A stretch of DNA of 64,000 nt, from the NCBI GenBank assembly GCA_018105865.1, contig CM030872.1, positions 7,177,016 to 7,241,015 of the forward strand, in the 5' to 3' direction. This document shows, piece by piece, positions 36,953-51,544 of the stretch; within the stretch, counting starts at the first letter, position 1; every line of letters begins with the position of its first letter. Below the pieces are notes generated by a model, which ran no database searches, was not told where the DNA came from, and saw only the letters and a list, made by a program, of their open reading frames with translations. Both the position numbers and the translations under genes were made by a program. The stretch is from Metaphire vulgaris. Lineage: Eukaryota > Annelida > Clitellata > Crassiclitellata > Megascolecidae.

Positions 36953-37903
36953 TTCTGTCTTTCAACAGGTCCAGGTATCCAGTTTTCCCACTCTGATCGA
37001 TTGCTTGCTTCTTCTTTGAGTTCCTGATATCCTTTATTCATCATCCACTCCAACATCATCTTTCTCAGTCTACCTCTCACTCTCTTTCCCTCCATTTTTC
37101 CTTCAATTATTGTTCTTAGGAGAGAGTCATGCCGGAGGACATTCCCATCCAATTTCTCTGCCTTTTCCGGATTGTAAAAGAAAATGGACCACTCCCACCC
37201 AAAAAACTTTTGCCTGCATTGGGTCTGCGATAATGACTTTGCTGTGAAGGGGCTTAAATGGCTTATCTTGATTATTATGGGAGAGTTCTTTATAACAAAA
37301 TGTTCCAAGAAGAGTATTATTGCCTTTATGTAGCCATTGATCTGTTTAATCTCAACATCCAGACCACAGCTATTTAATGGCGTTTGTACTGACTGTATTT
37401 ATGTAGGCAGCAACTCTTAACACTGAAGAAATACACTATAATTCGGACCAGAACACATTTGCTATCAGTAGATGAACATTTTTGGTCTTATTTTATATAT
37501 CTGGAATTTGGTCAAATGTTAAAATGTTAAAAGTAGCAAAATTGAACAAGTTCAAGAATTTCTAACATTGGCATTTTTTGCTTTCAAATTGTGTATTGCA
37601 TTTCCACATTGATTTTCTATGTATTTCTGAATGTTTTTGGGGAGCTTTTATTAGAATTCTCTATTTACATGGAACAGAAAATCTTTGTTGCTATTACCAG
37701 TATTAATATGGATACCACAGTACATCAGCTTAGTTTTCTTAATTCTGTTATACTGACATTTTGTGATTGCTATAATTTTTGCTTCATATCAAGAAGAATC
37801 TTAAGACACACTTGTTTAGTATGTCGTAAGATTGCTAACTCATTATTGTAAAGCACTCTTGATTTAGGCTTATACCTTGTTATAGGGCTAAATAAATTAT
37901 CAG

Positions 37904-37949
<46 letters not shown>

Positions 37950-40900
37950 GTTCCATTTTCAGCTTTTGTATAGTTAGACTTTTGCTGTTCAACAGTTTTA
38001 TTTGCTTGGAATTATAAGAGGCTAATGGTTAGCTTTGAAATTCGGATGTTTGTGATTGATTCGTATATTTTATGTGATTTTCTTTACTTTCTCAAGACTT
38101 CTGAAACTACTGGGTGGCGCAAAAAACCCGGACTAGTCACGTTAGGTTTGGCATTTAATATAGTTCGGTCTTTTTGCGCCATCCTGTACTTGCATAATGC
38201 TAAACCTGCTCTGTTAAGTAACTGCTTAGAAATGTCATCTATTGAAATCCAAATTTTTTTTGAAAGCAGATTTTCTCATGATATATCAACTATTACCCTT
38301 TCCCCATTAAGATGTGAGGTGATGTCTAATTAACCCCTTAACCATGTATTTAACTGTAACTGAATGTAAAATGGACGGATATATCCGGGGTCTCCAGTTA
38401 AGGGGTTAAAGTCTGTGTGGGCCCTTGTGAAGAGTAATTTGTTAGACTGGGTTTTTTGTAAGCTGTTTTGAAGGTTGTCTGGGTGTGGCAGCTGGCTTCA
38501 TTCAGAAAATCCTTACATGTGTGTGTCTTCTACTGTATCTTTTATATCATCTGTCTTCTCAGGTTCCAAGTACCGGTAAATCTGATCTCCACTTGCTATT
38601 TATGTAGGAGGGCAAACAAATAATTTTTGTATGCTTTCTCCTGCTGTGGCTATCTTGCTATTTCACAGGTCCAATTTATTTTTTCAGTAGTGTGTTTGTG
38701 TGTGTGTGTGTGTGTGCGCGCGCAGACGTTTAACTGAAGTCTTTATTATATGCTTATCTCACTTTTAGGGTCTTAATACAGTTTTTATTAGGTGCTGGTC
38801 TATATATGCTAGCATAATTATTATACCCTTATGAATCCATTGAGTGCCAGGCGTTTTTTCATTATTAATTATCTATGTGTTACCACTGGTAAATTTCATA
38901 GCTGTTTCGATGTTGAGATATGTATATTTTCTTTTCTCTTTTTGGGGTTTGTTGAATAACACAGAAGAGAAATGTTGATTCTTTTGAATATTTAGTGGGT
39001 ATTGAACCTGCAACCTTCTGCTCCATCGTCCAGCGTTGTTACCACTCTGCTAACTTTCCGCCTTATTAGTAGTGTTAGTAGAAGCCAGTGGCGGCTCCAG
39101 GATTTGGCAAGTAGGGGGCCGTTGGGGTGGCAACTTCTAATCATGGGGGCCAACCATTTGTTGTTAGGTATGTAGTATTAAGTATTGGTCTCAACAGGGG
39201 GTCACTGGTGGGGCCAGGCACTGAATAGGGGCACGCCCCCCGGACCCCCCTGTGGAGCCACCACTGGTAGAAGCCAAAGTAGCTGTGCTTGTATTTAGAG
39301 TAAAGTAATGATTTCAAGAAATAATAGAAATTGCAATCGATTTGATGAAATATTAAATACTACTTAGACATAACAACTTGCCAGAAACAGCATAAAATAA
39401 TACCAGGTAGACTCAAGAAAGTGACTAATGTTATCTGCAAGGTTCTTCTTCAGGTGCTCTGTCCAAAGACAGGTTCCATACTCCAGCACTGCCACTCCTC
39501 TCTATCTTGAGCTTTTATCTTCCCCCACAAAGATTAAGTATCTGGACGTTTCATCTTGATTCAATGCAGACGACTCATCTCAAGGACTATTCATCTCAGG
39601 ACGTTTCATCAGGAGAACTATTCATCTTAGGACTGTTCATCTCAGGACTATTCATCTCATATAAAGTTGTTAGGGTTAGGTTAGGGAGATGATGAATAGT
39701 CCTATGAGTCTTGATGAATAGTCCTTGAGTCCTCCTAAGATGAATAGTCCTCCTGATGAGACGTCCTGAGATGAATCGTCCTGAGATGAAACGTCCTGAA
39801 ATTCAAGGATTAGTAGTTGATAAATCAAGAGAAAGTTTGCTTTCACTGCATTTAAGATTTCAAAATATGACATATCAAAGCAGTTACCACTTAGTTGGTG
39901 TTATTACAGTGGTTCCCAACCTTTTTTTAGGCCATGCCCCACCAAAGTCTTTTCAAAATCCTTATGTCCCACGTGACATAATATACAGAAGTAATCACAG
40001 AAATTGTATAATCAGAATAACATGAAATGATATGAAAAACAGCAACGACAGATACAAAACATGCAAAACAGAACTGAATTGCATTAATATACGTTACTCA
40101 TTTAGTAATGAAGGCTTCTACTATGTGAATCTATTGTACTATTTTCTCTATTCCATAAGTTCTTTAACCCCTTAACTGGGCAACTATTTGTAACTCAATG
40201 TAAAATGGACGAGCGTTACTCGGGGCACCCCGTTGAGGGGTTAACACTCGTCATTTTAATAATCCTGTTCTAAATTATACACAGCTAGTGAGATCCTTGT
40301 GCTTTGTGCTTGCTACAAAGAGATCTTATATTAGGATTGGGGTTAGGGTACCCTTAAAAATTTTAAAAATTGAAATTGTCCAATTGCCTCCCTAAATAAT
40401 GAAATTTCCTCCCGATGGGGCATATGCCCCACGTTGGGAACCATTGTGTTAGTGCCAGGTATGTTTTTTTTGCATGCAAGGTTTTATGTTATGATTTGCC
40501 TGATGCTTTCTGTCACAAGATACTTTCTTCTGGTGTTTATTTTATCTTTCACTAGAGGGCCGTACAGCGTCATACAGCGCTGTGTAAACAAGCAAAACGG
40601 CCAGCATTGCGCGGTCAAGATTGTAAATGTGGCAAAGTTTACCTCCCGACCAGGAGTTACTCTTGCAGGTGTGTATCGGTATTTGGAGTTGATTTTCAAA
40701 AATAGCAGTGGGGGTTGGACTGCTCCCACCACAGAATTTTCTGTCCTCATTTGATGGTTGTTCTTGACCTTTTGAGGGAATGGGGAGGGGTAGATAGCCT
40801 TTACCACCTCTCCTTGGCATATTGGCCATGTCTTCGGTCCACAACCAATGGTCTTCTCAGTGTGCCCCATACACAAACCTCCTTGTTCCTGAAGTTTTAA

Positions 40901-42064
40901 TTAGCCCTATCCTTTGAATGCTCTTGACGCCAACTTAGCAACTCCTAATTCTATGGCCCTCTTTTTGAAACAATTTAAAACTTATCTCTTTGTCAATATG
41001 TACAGTAATTTGCTGTGGGAGTGCTTCTGAGTGATTTTTCAGAAGAGGCACTATACAAATATTTTGTTACATTACATTACATTGAACATTCTCCGTGTTG
41101 CATACTTTGGAAGTTTTAATTAGCTTCTTGATAACTGAATCTGAAATCCAACGTGGTCCTAACGAACATGTCATAATTTTTATTTGATGAAAAGAATTGA
41201 ATAATTGTGTGTTTTTTCACGGAGACCATTTTTTGTTGCCGCTGTTTTGTCATTATCATGTTTGTGGAACATTTGAATATGAAAATGCCGTCACTGCATC
41301 AATTTTAATTTCTGGTTTATCTGGTCTCACAAAGAATTCCCGCCACTACTTCTGCATTCTTGCATTTGTGGCTTGAATGAAGTCCATATGAACACTAAGT
41401 TTTCTGTGTTTCGATTCTATCAAATTCAGTGCTACTGATATTTATTTTGTCAGTGGAAAACAGTAGGATGTGCAAGATTTTAGACTATTGTCTGTGTAAA
41501 TAATCGTTGGAAAGCTGGGTAAAAAGAATCTGTGAAATAATTATGCACTTTGTCAATTTTTTTAGATTTAAAGAGGGAAGCAAAAATCTGCCTCCAGTTG
41601 AGCCATCCACATGTTGTCAAGCTGCTTGATACAATGACAGAAAATGGAATTTATTTTCTTGTCTTTGAGCTGTAAGAGCTGGATGACTGTTGTCTTCTGA
41701 GTTATTTGGAGCTTTTGAAAAGAATTTAAAATTTAGTCTTGTTGATATTTTACATGAAACCCGCGTTTGTTTTGAATAGGTGATTGGTGCATTTAAGTTA
41801 CTGTTCAAATTGCAGTTCAGGTGGTCTAGTGACGGTGCTATGACAAAATGTCAGCAGACAAAGTGGCACGGAAAAAATGTCATAGGGACAAAATGTCAGC
41901 GGACAAAATGTGACCCTAACTCTAACCCTAAACCGTCACATTTTGTCCGTGACATTTTGTCCCCATTGTATTTTGTCCGTGACATTTTGTCCGTGGACAT
42001 ATCTCTGGTCAGAAGTAAAGAGAACTTGGAGGCTTATCCTGTTCTGCTACAAATACTGCATTAA

Positions 42065-42116
<52 letters not shown>

Positions 42117-45100
42117 GTGTTGGATGAAAGTCAGAAACTGGTCTCTGTCATTTTTAGCCTAAAGCAATGAAATCTTAAGGCATCAATCAAATTGGAAGGC
42201 AGGTTCATCACAGAAAAATAGCTTTCTTCTCCTGCTGCCTCTCCTTATATTGTATCTCCACTGTTAATGTTAATCCATAGATGTATGCTCAATAACATAT
42301 GCTTTTGCAGTTATTATTTGGGTTTTGTAATTTTGATTTGTGATCTTATATTAATCAACTGACTTGATTGATTGATTGAATACTTCTTGTCCTGAAGCTT
42401 TGACGAAGTGCAAGGTATCTGGGATTGCCTCTAGGGTCCATCCATATAGTATGTACGCACTGAGGGGGGTCTGATTTTGGCGATGTTTCCTATGTACACT
42501 ATGTGCAATGGGGGGGGATTGAAAATGTGCCTTTTTCTGCATACGTACTATATGGCTGAACCCCTATCTTGTTTCAACCTTCTATATTAGCTGCATACTA
42601 GTGTATATAAGCTTCAGATGATGGGTACACACCAGATATGTATGTTTTCAGAATGGAAGGAGCAGATTTGTTTATAGAAATTGTGAAGAGAGCAACAGCA
42701 GGTTTCGTGTACAGTGAGGCTGTTGCCAGGTAGGCATGCCATCTCAATTTCTGGGCATTATTTATTTATTTATTTATTTACATAGGGGCCTGTCACAATA
42801 TAAAAATCGAGATTGACCCTTTTTTGAACTTTCACTCCCGAGGGCAGTTTTGACAAAGAATAAGAAACGAAATGATCAGAGAAAAGACAGAGCAAAAAGA
42901 AACGATGCTTGAATCAATACAGAAACGAAGACTGAAATGGTTTGGTCATGCTGAAAGAATGAAGGAAGGAAGAAAGACTACCAAAGAAAGCACTATACAG
43001 CTGTATTGAAGGGGAAAAGGAGAAAACATGAATGGAAAACTTAAAAGAGGATGCAGAAGAAATGCAAATGAACTTCATCCAAATGACCAGAGCAGCAAGA
43101 GACAGACAGAAGTGGAAGGAACTCATTCAGACCCATCGTCCAACCCAATAGGGAATGACGGAAGGAAAGAAAGAAGAAGAGATCCTGTTTTTTTGGGTAG
43201 TATCAGACTTCCCTTGTGTGTAAATAATTTCTCATATTATCCACAGCAAGTCAAGAGTTATTATTGATGTCATAAATACGCATTACTTGCATATGATATT
43301 TATTATGCACTACTTATGCGCGTGCATGTGTGTGTGTGTGTGTGTGATGCTATGCGAACTTGTGAAGTATAAGCATCAGAGGTAGTGGCGTAGCCATGTT
43401 TTAGCACCAGCGGGGGGAGCGGCGGGCATATTAAAATGGCGCCACCTGTCAGTGGCGGCATATTAAAACTGGGGGCCAACCATTTGTTGTTTAATGTATG
43501 TAGCTTAAGTATAGGGTCCCAATCCACTGGGGGCCAGGCACTCAATAGGGGGCACGGGCCCCCGGTGGAGCCGCCACTGCCACCTGTGCAATCCACAGAT
43601 GGGGTTCAGGAATAGGGTGGCCGCATCGACACTTTCCCAGACAGGTACAAAAGTCTTGATGAACAAAAAAAGGGCTGTTTCTAGCCCAATGCAAAGTAGA
43701 CGTTTTTCAATAGTTGCCAATAGCTTATAGCGTATTGCTTCCTTTAATCTAATTTTTAGTTTATTATATTTCCGAAAAAGGTGCCACTTTTCTGGAAATT
43801 TGCTCAGGGGAGCAGCTGCCCCTGTGCACCCCCCATAGCCATTAAGGTTGTTAAAACTGCTGGTTTTAAAGGACTGGTTAACCGTTAAAAAAAGACCGGT
43901 TAACCGGTTGTTAACGGCAGCCTGGTGTCTTTCCCAGGACTAGCCTTGAAGTAGGCCTACAACAATAGCAACTCTACACTCATGGTCCGTGTCTTGTGCT
44001 GCCAACATCAAAGCGCTTTGATGTTGCCAGAGCTCCAGTTAGCATCTTTTATAGGCCAAATTTAAATTACGGTTAACCAGTCAAGGTTAAAAGGACCGGT
44101 CTTTGCTCTTAGGACCTGTTAACCACTAGCAACCTTAATACAGGGCAATATTAAGGCGGGGGCTGAGGGGGCTGAAGCCCCAGGCCCACCATAAAAAATA
44201 GGCCCACCGTTTTTCAAGCGACGACCTTTTTTGCTTGTCAGAGATTTCCAGTGAAGGCGGCGGGAAATTTTACAGGGGGCAATTTTAAAATTATGGAAGC
44301 GGCGACCTTTTTTTACTTCTCAGCCCCAGGCCTACTCAGCCCTTAATCCGGCCCTGCCTTAATACTGGTAGCTATGCCACTGATCAGGGGTTGATGTGGT
44401 TCCTGTTGTAGCCATTACTTGAGACAGATTCTAGAAGCTTTGAAACATTGCCACGGCAAAGGCATAATCCATCGTAGCATCCAACCTCACTGTGTGCTGC
44501 TGGCAAACAAGGAAAACTCATCGCCGATAAAACTTGGAGGGTTTGGAATGGCCATAGAAGTGGAAGAGTTGGAAAGCTCTCAAAGTGGTAAGACTTTCTC
44601 TTTTATCTCAAATTAAGTGATGGAGTGGCCATTATATTTTCAAATCTTTGCAAGAAACAAGCAGTATTATTCTATTTTGTTCTTCATGACAATTTATATA
44701 GCACAGTAACATGGCAAGGGCCAAAGTCAAGAGAACTTTACATGGGACGATCATACGAGGTGTTAAAAGGTGGTCTTAAGGTACGAGGTGTTAAGCTATA
44801 TTTGTCAGATAATGTTCAAATTGTACATGAAATGGTTTTGAAATTTGATTCTATGGTTCTGTTTGAATTTATGACTCTATTTGAATCTATGGTTCTCTTT
44901 GAATCTATGATTCTCGTTGAATCTATAGTTCTGTTTGAATCTATGGCTCTATTTGAATCTATGGTTTTATTTGAATCTACTGTATGGTTTTATTTGACTC
45001 TGATATATTGACAAAACTGGAATTACTCTTACATTAGTAGGAATGTGACGTTTAACCAGATTTGACTTTAATGTTCTTTCCCCTTTTTCTATTCTATAGA

Positions 45101-47841
45101 TTTATTATAAAATAAAAATGTCTTAGGGACGGCTAAAAGAAGAAATAAAATCAGTAATAGAAGAAATCAGACCAGAGATCTCACTAGTAGAACCCAGAAT
45201 TCTAGGACGGAAATTGAGACACTTTGAACATATAATGAAGACCAGTGATACTCTGGAAAAAGCAATTATACTGGAGAAAATGGAAGGATCTAGAAGAAGA
45301 GGAAGACAACAAATAAGATGGCTGGATGGCATTTAGGGTTCATCCATATAGTACATGCATAAAAAGGCATTTGTTCAACCCCCTCCCTTGTTACACACAT
45401 CATACTTAAACTTAGCATGATTTAAAGTGGTTTAGGAGGCATTACTGCCTGTGTGAAAGCCACTAGGGGCACTAACGGGGCTTGAACCCGCTCTATCAGC
45501 CTGATGCTCCAGCACGTAACCCACTCTGCCATCTTCTGCCCCCTGCATATACAAAAATCTCTAAAATCTAACACCCTTCCCCTCGGTGCATATGTACTAT
45601 ATGAATGGACCCTTATGAAGGAACACCCATGATGATGAATGAGTCGAATGAAATTTTGAAGAACAGACAAGACTGGAAAAAAACATGTTCACAGTATCGC
45701 CAAGAGTCAACGTTGACTTTATGGAACATGGTGGTGGTGGTGATTAGATTTATTATAGATGATTATGTCTCTCTCACTGATTATTCATTTATGCTGTTCT
45801 TCTTTTCTTTCTTTCCTTCCGTCTTTCCCTATTGGGTTGGACGATGGGTCTGAATACCAGAATTACCAGCATTTATGCTGTTAACTGGAATTAAAGCAAT
45901 CTGGGAGCTTGTATTTCACAGACCTTTAGAGTCACTTTCCTGACTATGTTTTGGAATGGACTGACTCCACTCCCACCTAAACTGATGGTCTCTCTGAGTA
46001 GAAACATAAAAGTCACAGTAAATCATATACTGTACACTGTAGTTTATGTTATGTTACAATGTTTTGTATGCAAACATACAAGTAAACTTCTTGTCTATGC
46101 TGTGCTTATTTGTTTGCTTTGCATTTCATGGGTGCGCGGTGGAGCAGTGGTTAGCGCACTGGTCTGCCAATCTTGAGGTCCGTGGTTCAACTCCCGGCCG
46201 CGGCAGGAACAACTTTTCGGTTGTTTCTGTCCCACCAAGCGCCCCCAGTCGATTAAGCTGTGAATGAGTACATCAGGTGTTAATTCGGTGGAAGGAAAGG
46301 CAGCGAGGGAAAGGCTGGCAATCCACCCTCATTCAGCCGTTGCTATGCAAAACTGAAGGCACTAACTCTTTCGTTCTCCGTACGGGCGCTAAACCTATGG
46401 AATGTACCAGTGTTTAATCTAGACTCCTGGACTCCGGGGGGAACTGACAAAGCCGGGGGTAAACTGACAAAGCCGGGGGGAATTCTGCTAGGGGGCTGCT
46501 GTTAGTTGATCTAGTATGCTAAAATTTCCAGGGAGAAAATTTGACATTTCCGGGTGGGGGAAAGGATAATTTTCCCGGAAACGGCCTAGATTAAACCCTG
46601 GATTGTACCCTTATTTTTGTTGTTCCATTTCATGGTTTGATTTCTCACTGTCCAAATGGCTGATTTTTCAGGGATAATAAGAACTGGATGGTTGTTTAGT
46701 TTTAGACTTGCATAGCCTCAATTGTACCCAGATGTGGACTAGTAATGATGATGACAAGTTTGGTGAGTTTGCACTTTGCAAAATGGCCAAGAAGTTGCTG
46801 GCATGGTTTATCAAATGGCATGAAATTTACAACTAACAACTGTAGCTCATATCTTATTTAGAATGCAGAGACAGCATGCAATTTAACTACTTAACTACCA
46901 ATGTGTGAGATGTAACCAATATATTATAAATATAATGATCATCAATATTATATATAATTGGAGTAACCTAATAAATTTTCCTCTAAGTGCTGTGCACATG
47001 TCTCAAGGCAAGCAAAGGAAAAAATGGAGTGCACACAGTTTTGCTTTGTTTTCATATCATTAAGTTCTTAATCCCTTTTATTTTGGCTATAGCTTTTTCA
47101 AATGTAGTCAGATTTTAATGAACATTATATCCAGGACACAATTTGTAGGGGGAAGGGGGAAATCTTCCCTCCCCACTGCCCAAGTACATCCTCCCTACTG
47201 CTACATCCCACACAGCTACATCCCCCCACTGCTGCATTTCCCCAACAACTACATCTCCCCAAGCTAGGACATGTTCCCCTTGATTGTCAGTTTCAAATCT
47301 AGCACCCTGATTATATCACTATGTTCCCTAGAAAATGTGTATATTGTTTGTTGTTATTTTGAAGGCATAAGGAATCAGCATTTCCAAAGTTTTTGGACTT
47401 CCCTGACTGAATTGGCTTATAAAAAAGCATGCTGCCTTTGATTGTGATCTGGTGTCTCTTGGTCTGTAAATGATACCTTTAAAATAAATTAAGTGAATAA
47501 TGTATATAGCATTAGATGAGGAAATTTCTTGAAAATTATCTTTTTAAAATTTTGCAGTATGTACCTTTAATCTGCTTAAAAATCTTAGGTATAAAATTAA
47601 CCGCCAGGTACTTCTTCTTCATGGAAAGGTGTTGTTGTTATTTCTATGGTGACGATATGGACTTCCATTTCTCTCTGTTGTTCGAGAGCGGTTTTGTATG
47701 AGTTCTAATTCTGTAACTAAAATTGGATAAAAGTTTCCACTAATCATCAGTCAATCGACTACTGATATACATAATTCTTTGTCTTCCTCATTATTTTTTT
47801 GCCTTCTACCTTTCCAGTAGTTACCAGGTTTTCTATACAGG

Positions 47842-47887
<46 letters not shown>

Positions 47888-49226
47888 ACTGATTAATGTG
47901 GTAACTCGTCCTTAACGATTATATGTCCACAAAAATTGAAGTTGTCATCAAGTTTATGCCACTGATTTATATGATAAACTGGTGGTATTGTTTTTTCTGA
48001 GTCTGTTCTATTGATTTCGGACAAATTCAGACTGGTTTTTCAATGTTAGCCCAAGAAATTTTCTCACAGATGTCGACATTTCTTGGACTCTGGTCTCTTT
48101 GGTGCTTTGTATCTGCGTCTATTTATACAGGCTAATATTGTCTTTTACAGGGCTGGAGTTGGGTCTCAATTTAAAGTTTATACGATCAGTTACTTTATTA
48201 TTGCATACTTGTTACATTACTGGAGAATGGAGACTGATTTCATTTTGATTAACCCCTTAACCGTGTATTTAACTGTAACTCAATGTAAAATGGACGGATA
48301 TATCCTTCTTCCTTCTTCTTCTTCTTCTTCTTCTTCTTCTTCTTCTTCTTCTTCTTCTTCTTCTTTCTTCTTCAGTTGTATTTCTATGTTAATCTTGGAC
48401 ATTTCAATCTGTTCATGTAGATTGTATAGTTCTAATTCTGTACTTACGCAGTGTTTACTGATACTGTCATTCTTTGTCTTCCTCATTATTTTTTGCCTTC
48501 TGACCAAAATCAGTGGGTCTATAGGGGTCTTCCTCATTATTATTATTATTATTATTATTATCAGTCCAGTGGTTGTTTAGTCTGGGTATTGAGTGTTTTT
48601 GTAAGTTCAAAAGTGTCATTTTCTTGGACTCTGGTCTAGGTGCTTTGTATGGTGTTTATACATGCTAGCCTTTTACAAAGTTGCAATTTAAAGTTTATAG
48701 GTTACTTTATTATTTTTGTTACCCTGGAACCGTGTATTTAACTGTAACTCAATGTAAAATGGACGGATATATCTGTGTATCCCAGTTAAATTAGGTTAAA
48801 AGGAATTTATATAGCCTGATGTCAATGCATCCAAAGGCTTAGGTTTTAGGCCTACAAGTTATTAGTGTTTTATCCACTTTTAGTTGACATGATGTTTGCA
48901 GGGTTGGGGCACATTGAAAAAACCCACTAAAGTGGGGTTGTGGTCCCAAAATGTTTGGGAAACCCCGGTATACAGAACATCTTCAGACCTGAACAATATT
49001 TGGCAGAATTATAGTCATAGCATTTTTCTAAATATTTTAGACGTTGTTTTAGCACGTGTTTCTTACTTTGTTTGTTGAAAGATTTGCTTTTTAAAATTAT
49101 TCTTGAGCAACCAGTTTCTAAGTTTTTTTAAAGATATGATTTATGTGTTTTCATATACCAGTAGAAGCTTGTTTGATGACAGAACTGGTTTTGAGAATTT
49201 CTTGTGTGCTGTTTTATTCTCTAGTT

Positions 49227-49259
<33 letters not shown>

Positions 49260-49629
49260 GCTGCTATTATTAAGTAAGATTTAATTTAACTGTGAACAGG
49301 AGGTGTTAGTGTTAGAGTGAACATTTGGACAAATGATGCAACTGTCTATAAAGTCTGTCAAATTTTTTCACCAACCTTTTTGCTGTTTTATTGATTAAAA
49401 TCAGTTATAAAATTTCACTAATTTATTGGGCAAGGTGCATTTCACCCATTCATTACTTTCATGTCCTCATGAATGAAAATTGCAGAAGCTCCTGGAAAAA
49501 CACATCTCTTCTCCAAGATTTTCACAAATAAAAGAATAATATAAATAATTTAATTTCAAATAAAAGCAGATACAATTTTCAATTAATTTTTAAACTGTTA
49601 ATTGACTTCATTTTAAACTGTGAAATGGT

Positions 49630-49673
<44 letters not shown>

Positions 49674-50018
49674 TATGCAAATTTCATTATTTAATTAATG
49701 ACTCTTTATTTAATTTGAGTTGAAGATAATATATGATCCGGATAAAGTTGAATTACTTTTGGCGGTGCATGTAACTGGTTCAACATATAGGAAATTTCTT
49801 TATGATGTGAAGAATGTGCCATGTCCCTTCAACACGTTTTAATTAATTGATTAATTATTAATTAATTCAGTTAATTGTATGCCTTTGACTGCATTTGATT
49901 GTGTTGGTTGGCCATGGAATGTTATTGTGGTTGTTATTTCTGCTATTGTTGTTGATAGTCGCTTGTTTTTTTGTTTACATTAGACATGAGACCAGTAGAA
50001 TTTAATTAAATTTGCATA

Positions 50019-50075
<57 letters not shown>

Positions 50076-51500
50076 GTTGCTCTGCATTTTTTAAAGGCCC
50101 ATTTTGTAGTTTAAAATTAAGTGTTAACAGTGAAAATTGTCTCTGCTGTTAATTTAAAATTAGATATTATTCTGTTATTTGTAAAAATCTTGGAGAATAT
50201 GACTTGACTGTTTATACTGTTTTTGTTACAGTTTTTGCAACAAGTTTGATTAATTAATTTAATTTTTTATTTACACAATTTTTGCCGTAACAGGATGTGT
50301 CGTGACGCCCCAGTTTGCCGCACCAGAGATGTTGGCGAAGAATTTGTATGGGAAGCCGGTGGATATCTGGGCAACCGGCACAGTGCTTTATGTCCTCCTA
50401 ACGGGACAGTTGCCTTATTTTTGTGGTACCAAAGACCAGCCTTTAGTCACTGCCAACATCAGTGCCATTAGCAACGTTCGTACTGTTTATTTTCTGATTA
50501 ATTTCTAAATCCACTTATTAGGTGTCAATTTTTTGTTAATTTAACCTCTTAACTGGGGATCCCGGATATATCCGTCCATTTTACATTGAGTTACAGTTAA
50601 ATACATGGTTAAGGGGTTAATTCTGTGTTTTCAGCTGTGTCTTGTGAATGTTGCCAGCATGCAATCTGCTGGAGTACATTTAGGAGTGGGCAAGTTGACA
50701 GTGGAATAGAAGCTGTATGAAAGACTTTGGCCCTTGCTATGTTACGACGCTACATAAATTGTCATGAACGATAACAATAACAATAAAATATATAAGTACT
50801 GGTATATCAATTTATCACATTAAGCATTTATTGGAACACAGAAAATAGAGCAAAGAGAATTACTCCAATGATATAAATCATTATGATCATTGTAATTGTT
50901 ATAACATTGGAAAGTAGATACCAAATGAGAACATAGTCCCCGTGGATAGGTATTTATAAGTAAAGTATGTCAATATCAATAGAAAATGACAGTAGGTATA
51001 AACATCTTGACAGTACCAAGTCAACTGGTTAATCAATCTTTTAACTGTAATCATATATCATTTAATGTATTATTTTATAATTCATTTTATATTATTTTAG
51101 TATTTTATTTTATATTTTATTTTTTCTCTCTCCCTCTGGTTGTCAGATCTTCCAATAAACTTTTCCTATAATTCCCGCATTTCTCAGATCTTCAGGTCTA
51201 AGCTTAAATCATTCACATCTCTTCCCCCCAAGCTGTAACAAGCATTTCACTGCCCTTTGGATGTTGAGTCTGTCTTAATTATTTCCATCTATTTTAAGAT
51301 CTCTGGAATGAGCTACTGTTGTGCTGTTTTCTGCTATAGAAATCCACGAGATTTTACTTTTTTTACTTACTTATGGCATTTTCAGATCTAGTTAAAACAC
51401 GTCGATTGATACCATTCTGTCTTGCTGTTTTAGAATCTGGAATGACCTGGTAGATGAATTTGAAGTACCATCATTGATAGCATTGGGTATTAAAACTATT

Positions 51501-51544
<44 letters not shown>

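Larger units (their letters stand above)
45122..45730 (+). mobile_element. LINE RT 3' fragment split by a MITE
   Basis: The first part (45122-45332) reads [20 protein letters not shown], then [20 protein letters not shown]. The second part (45616-45720) resumes with [19 protein letters not shown], the expected continuation of the same RT C terminus. The interval is the TTA-flanked MITE at 45336-45612. Confidence 0.75.

Noticed and set aside
44625..45011. 128-codon frame after CASK exon 5
   Set aside because: Its repetitive FESMVL part is an 18-bp minisatellite, and the rest is intron plus repeat.
46128..46200. True tRNA gene
   Set aside because: The A and B boxes are present, but the fold is not tRNA-like at the ends and a SINE body follows.
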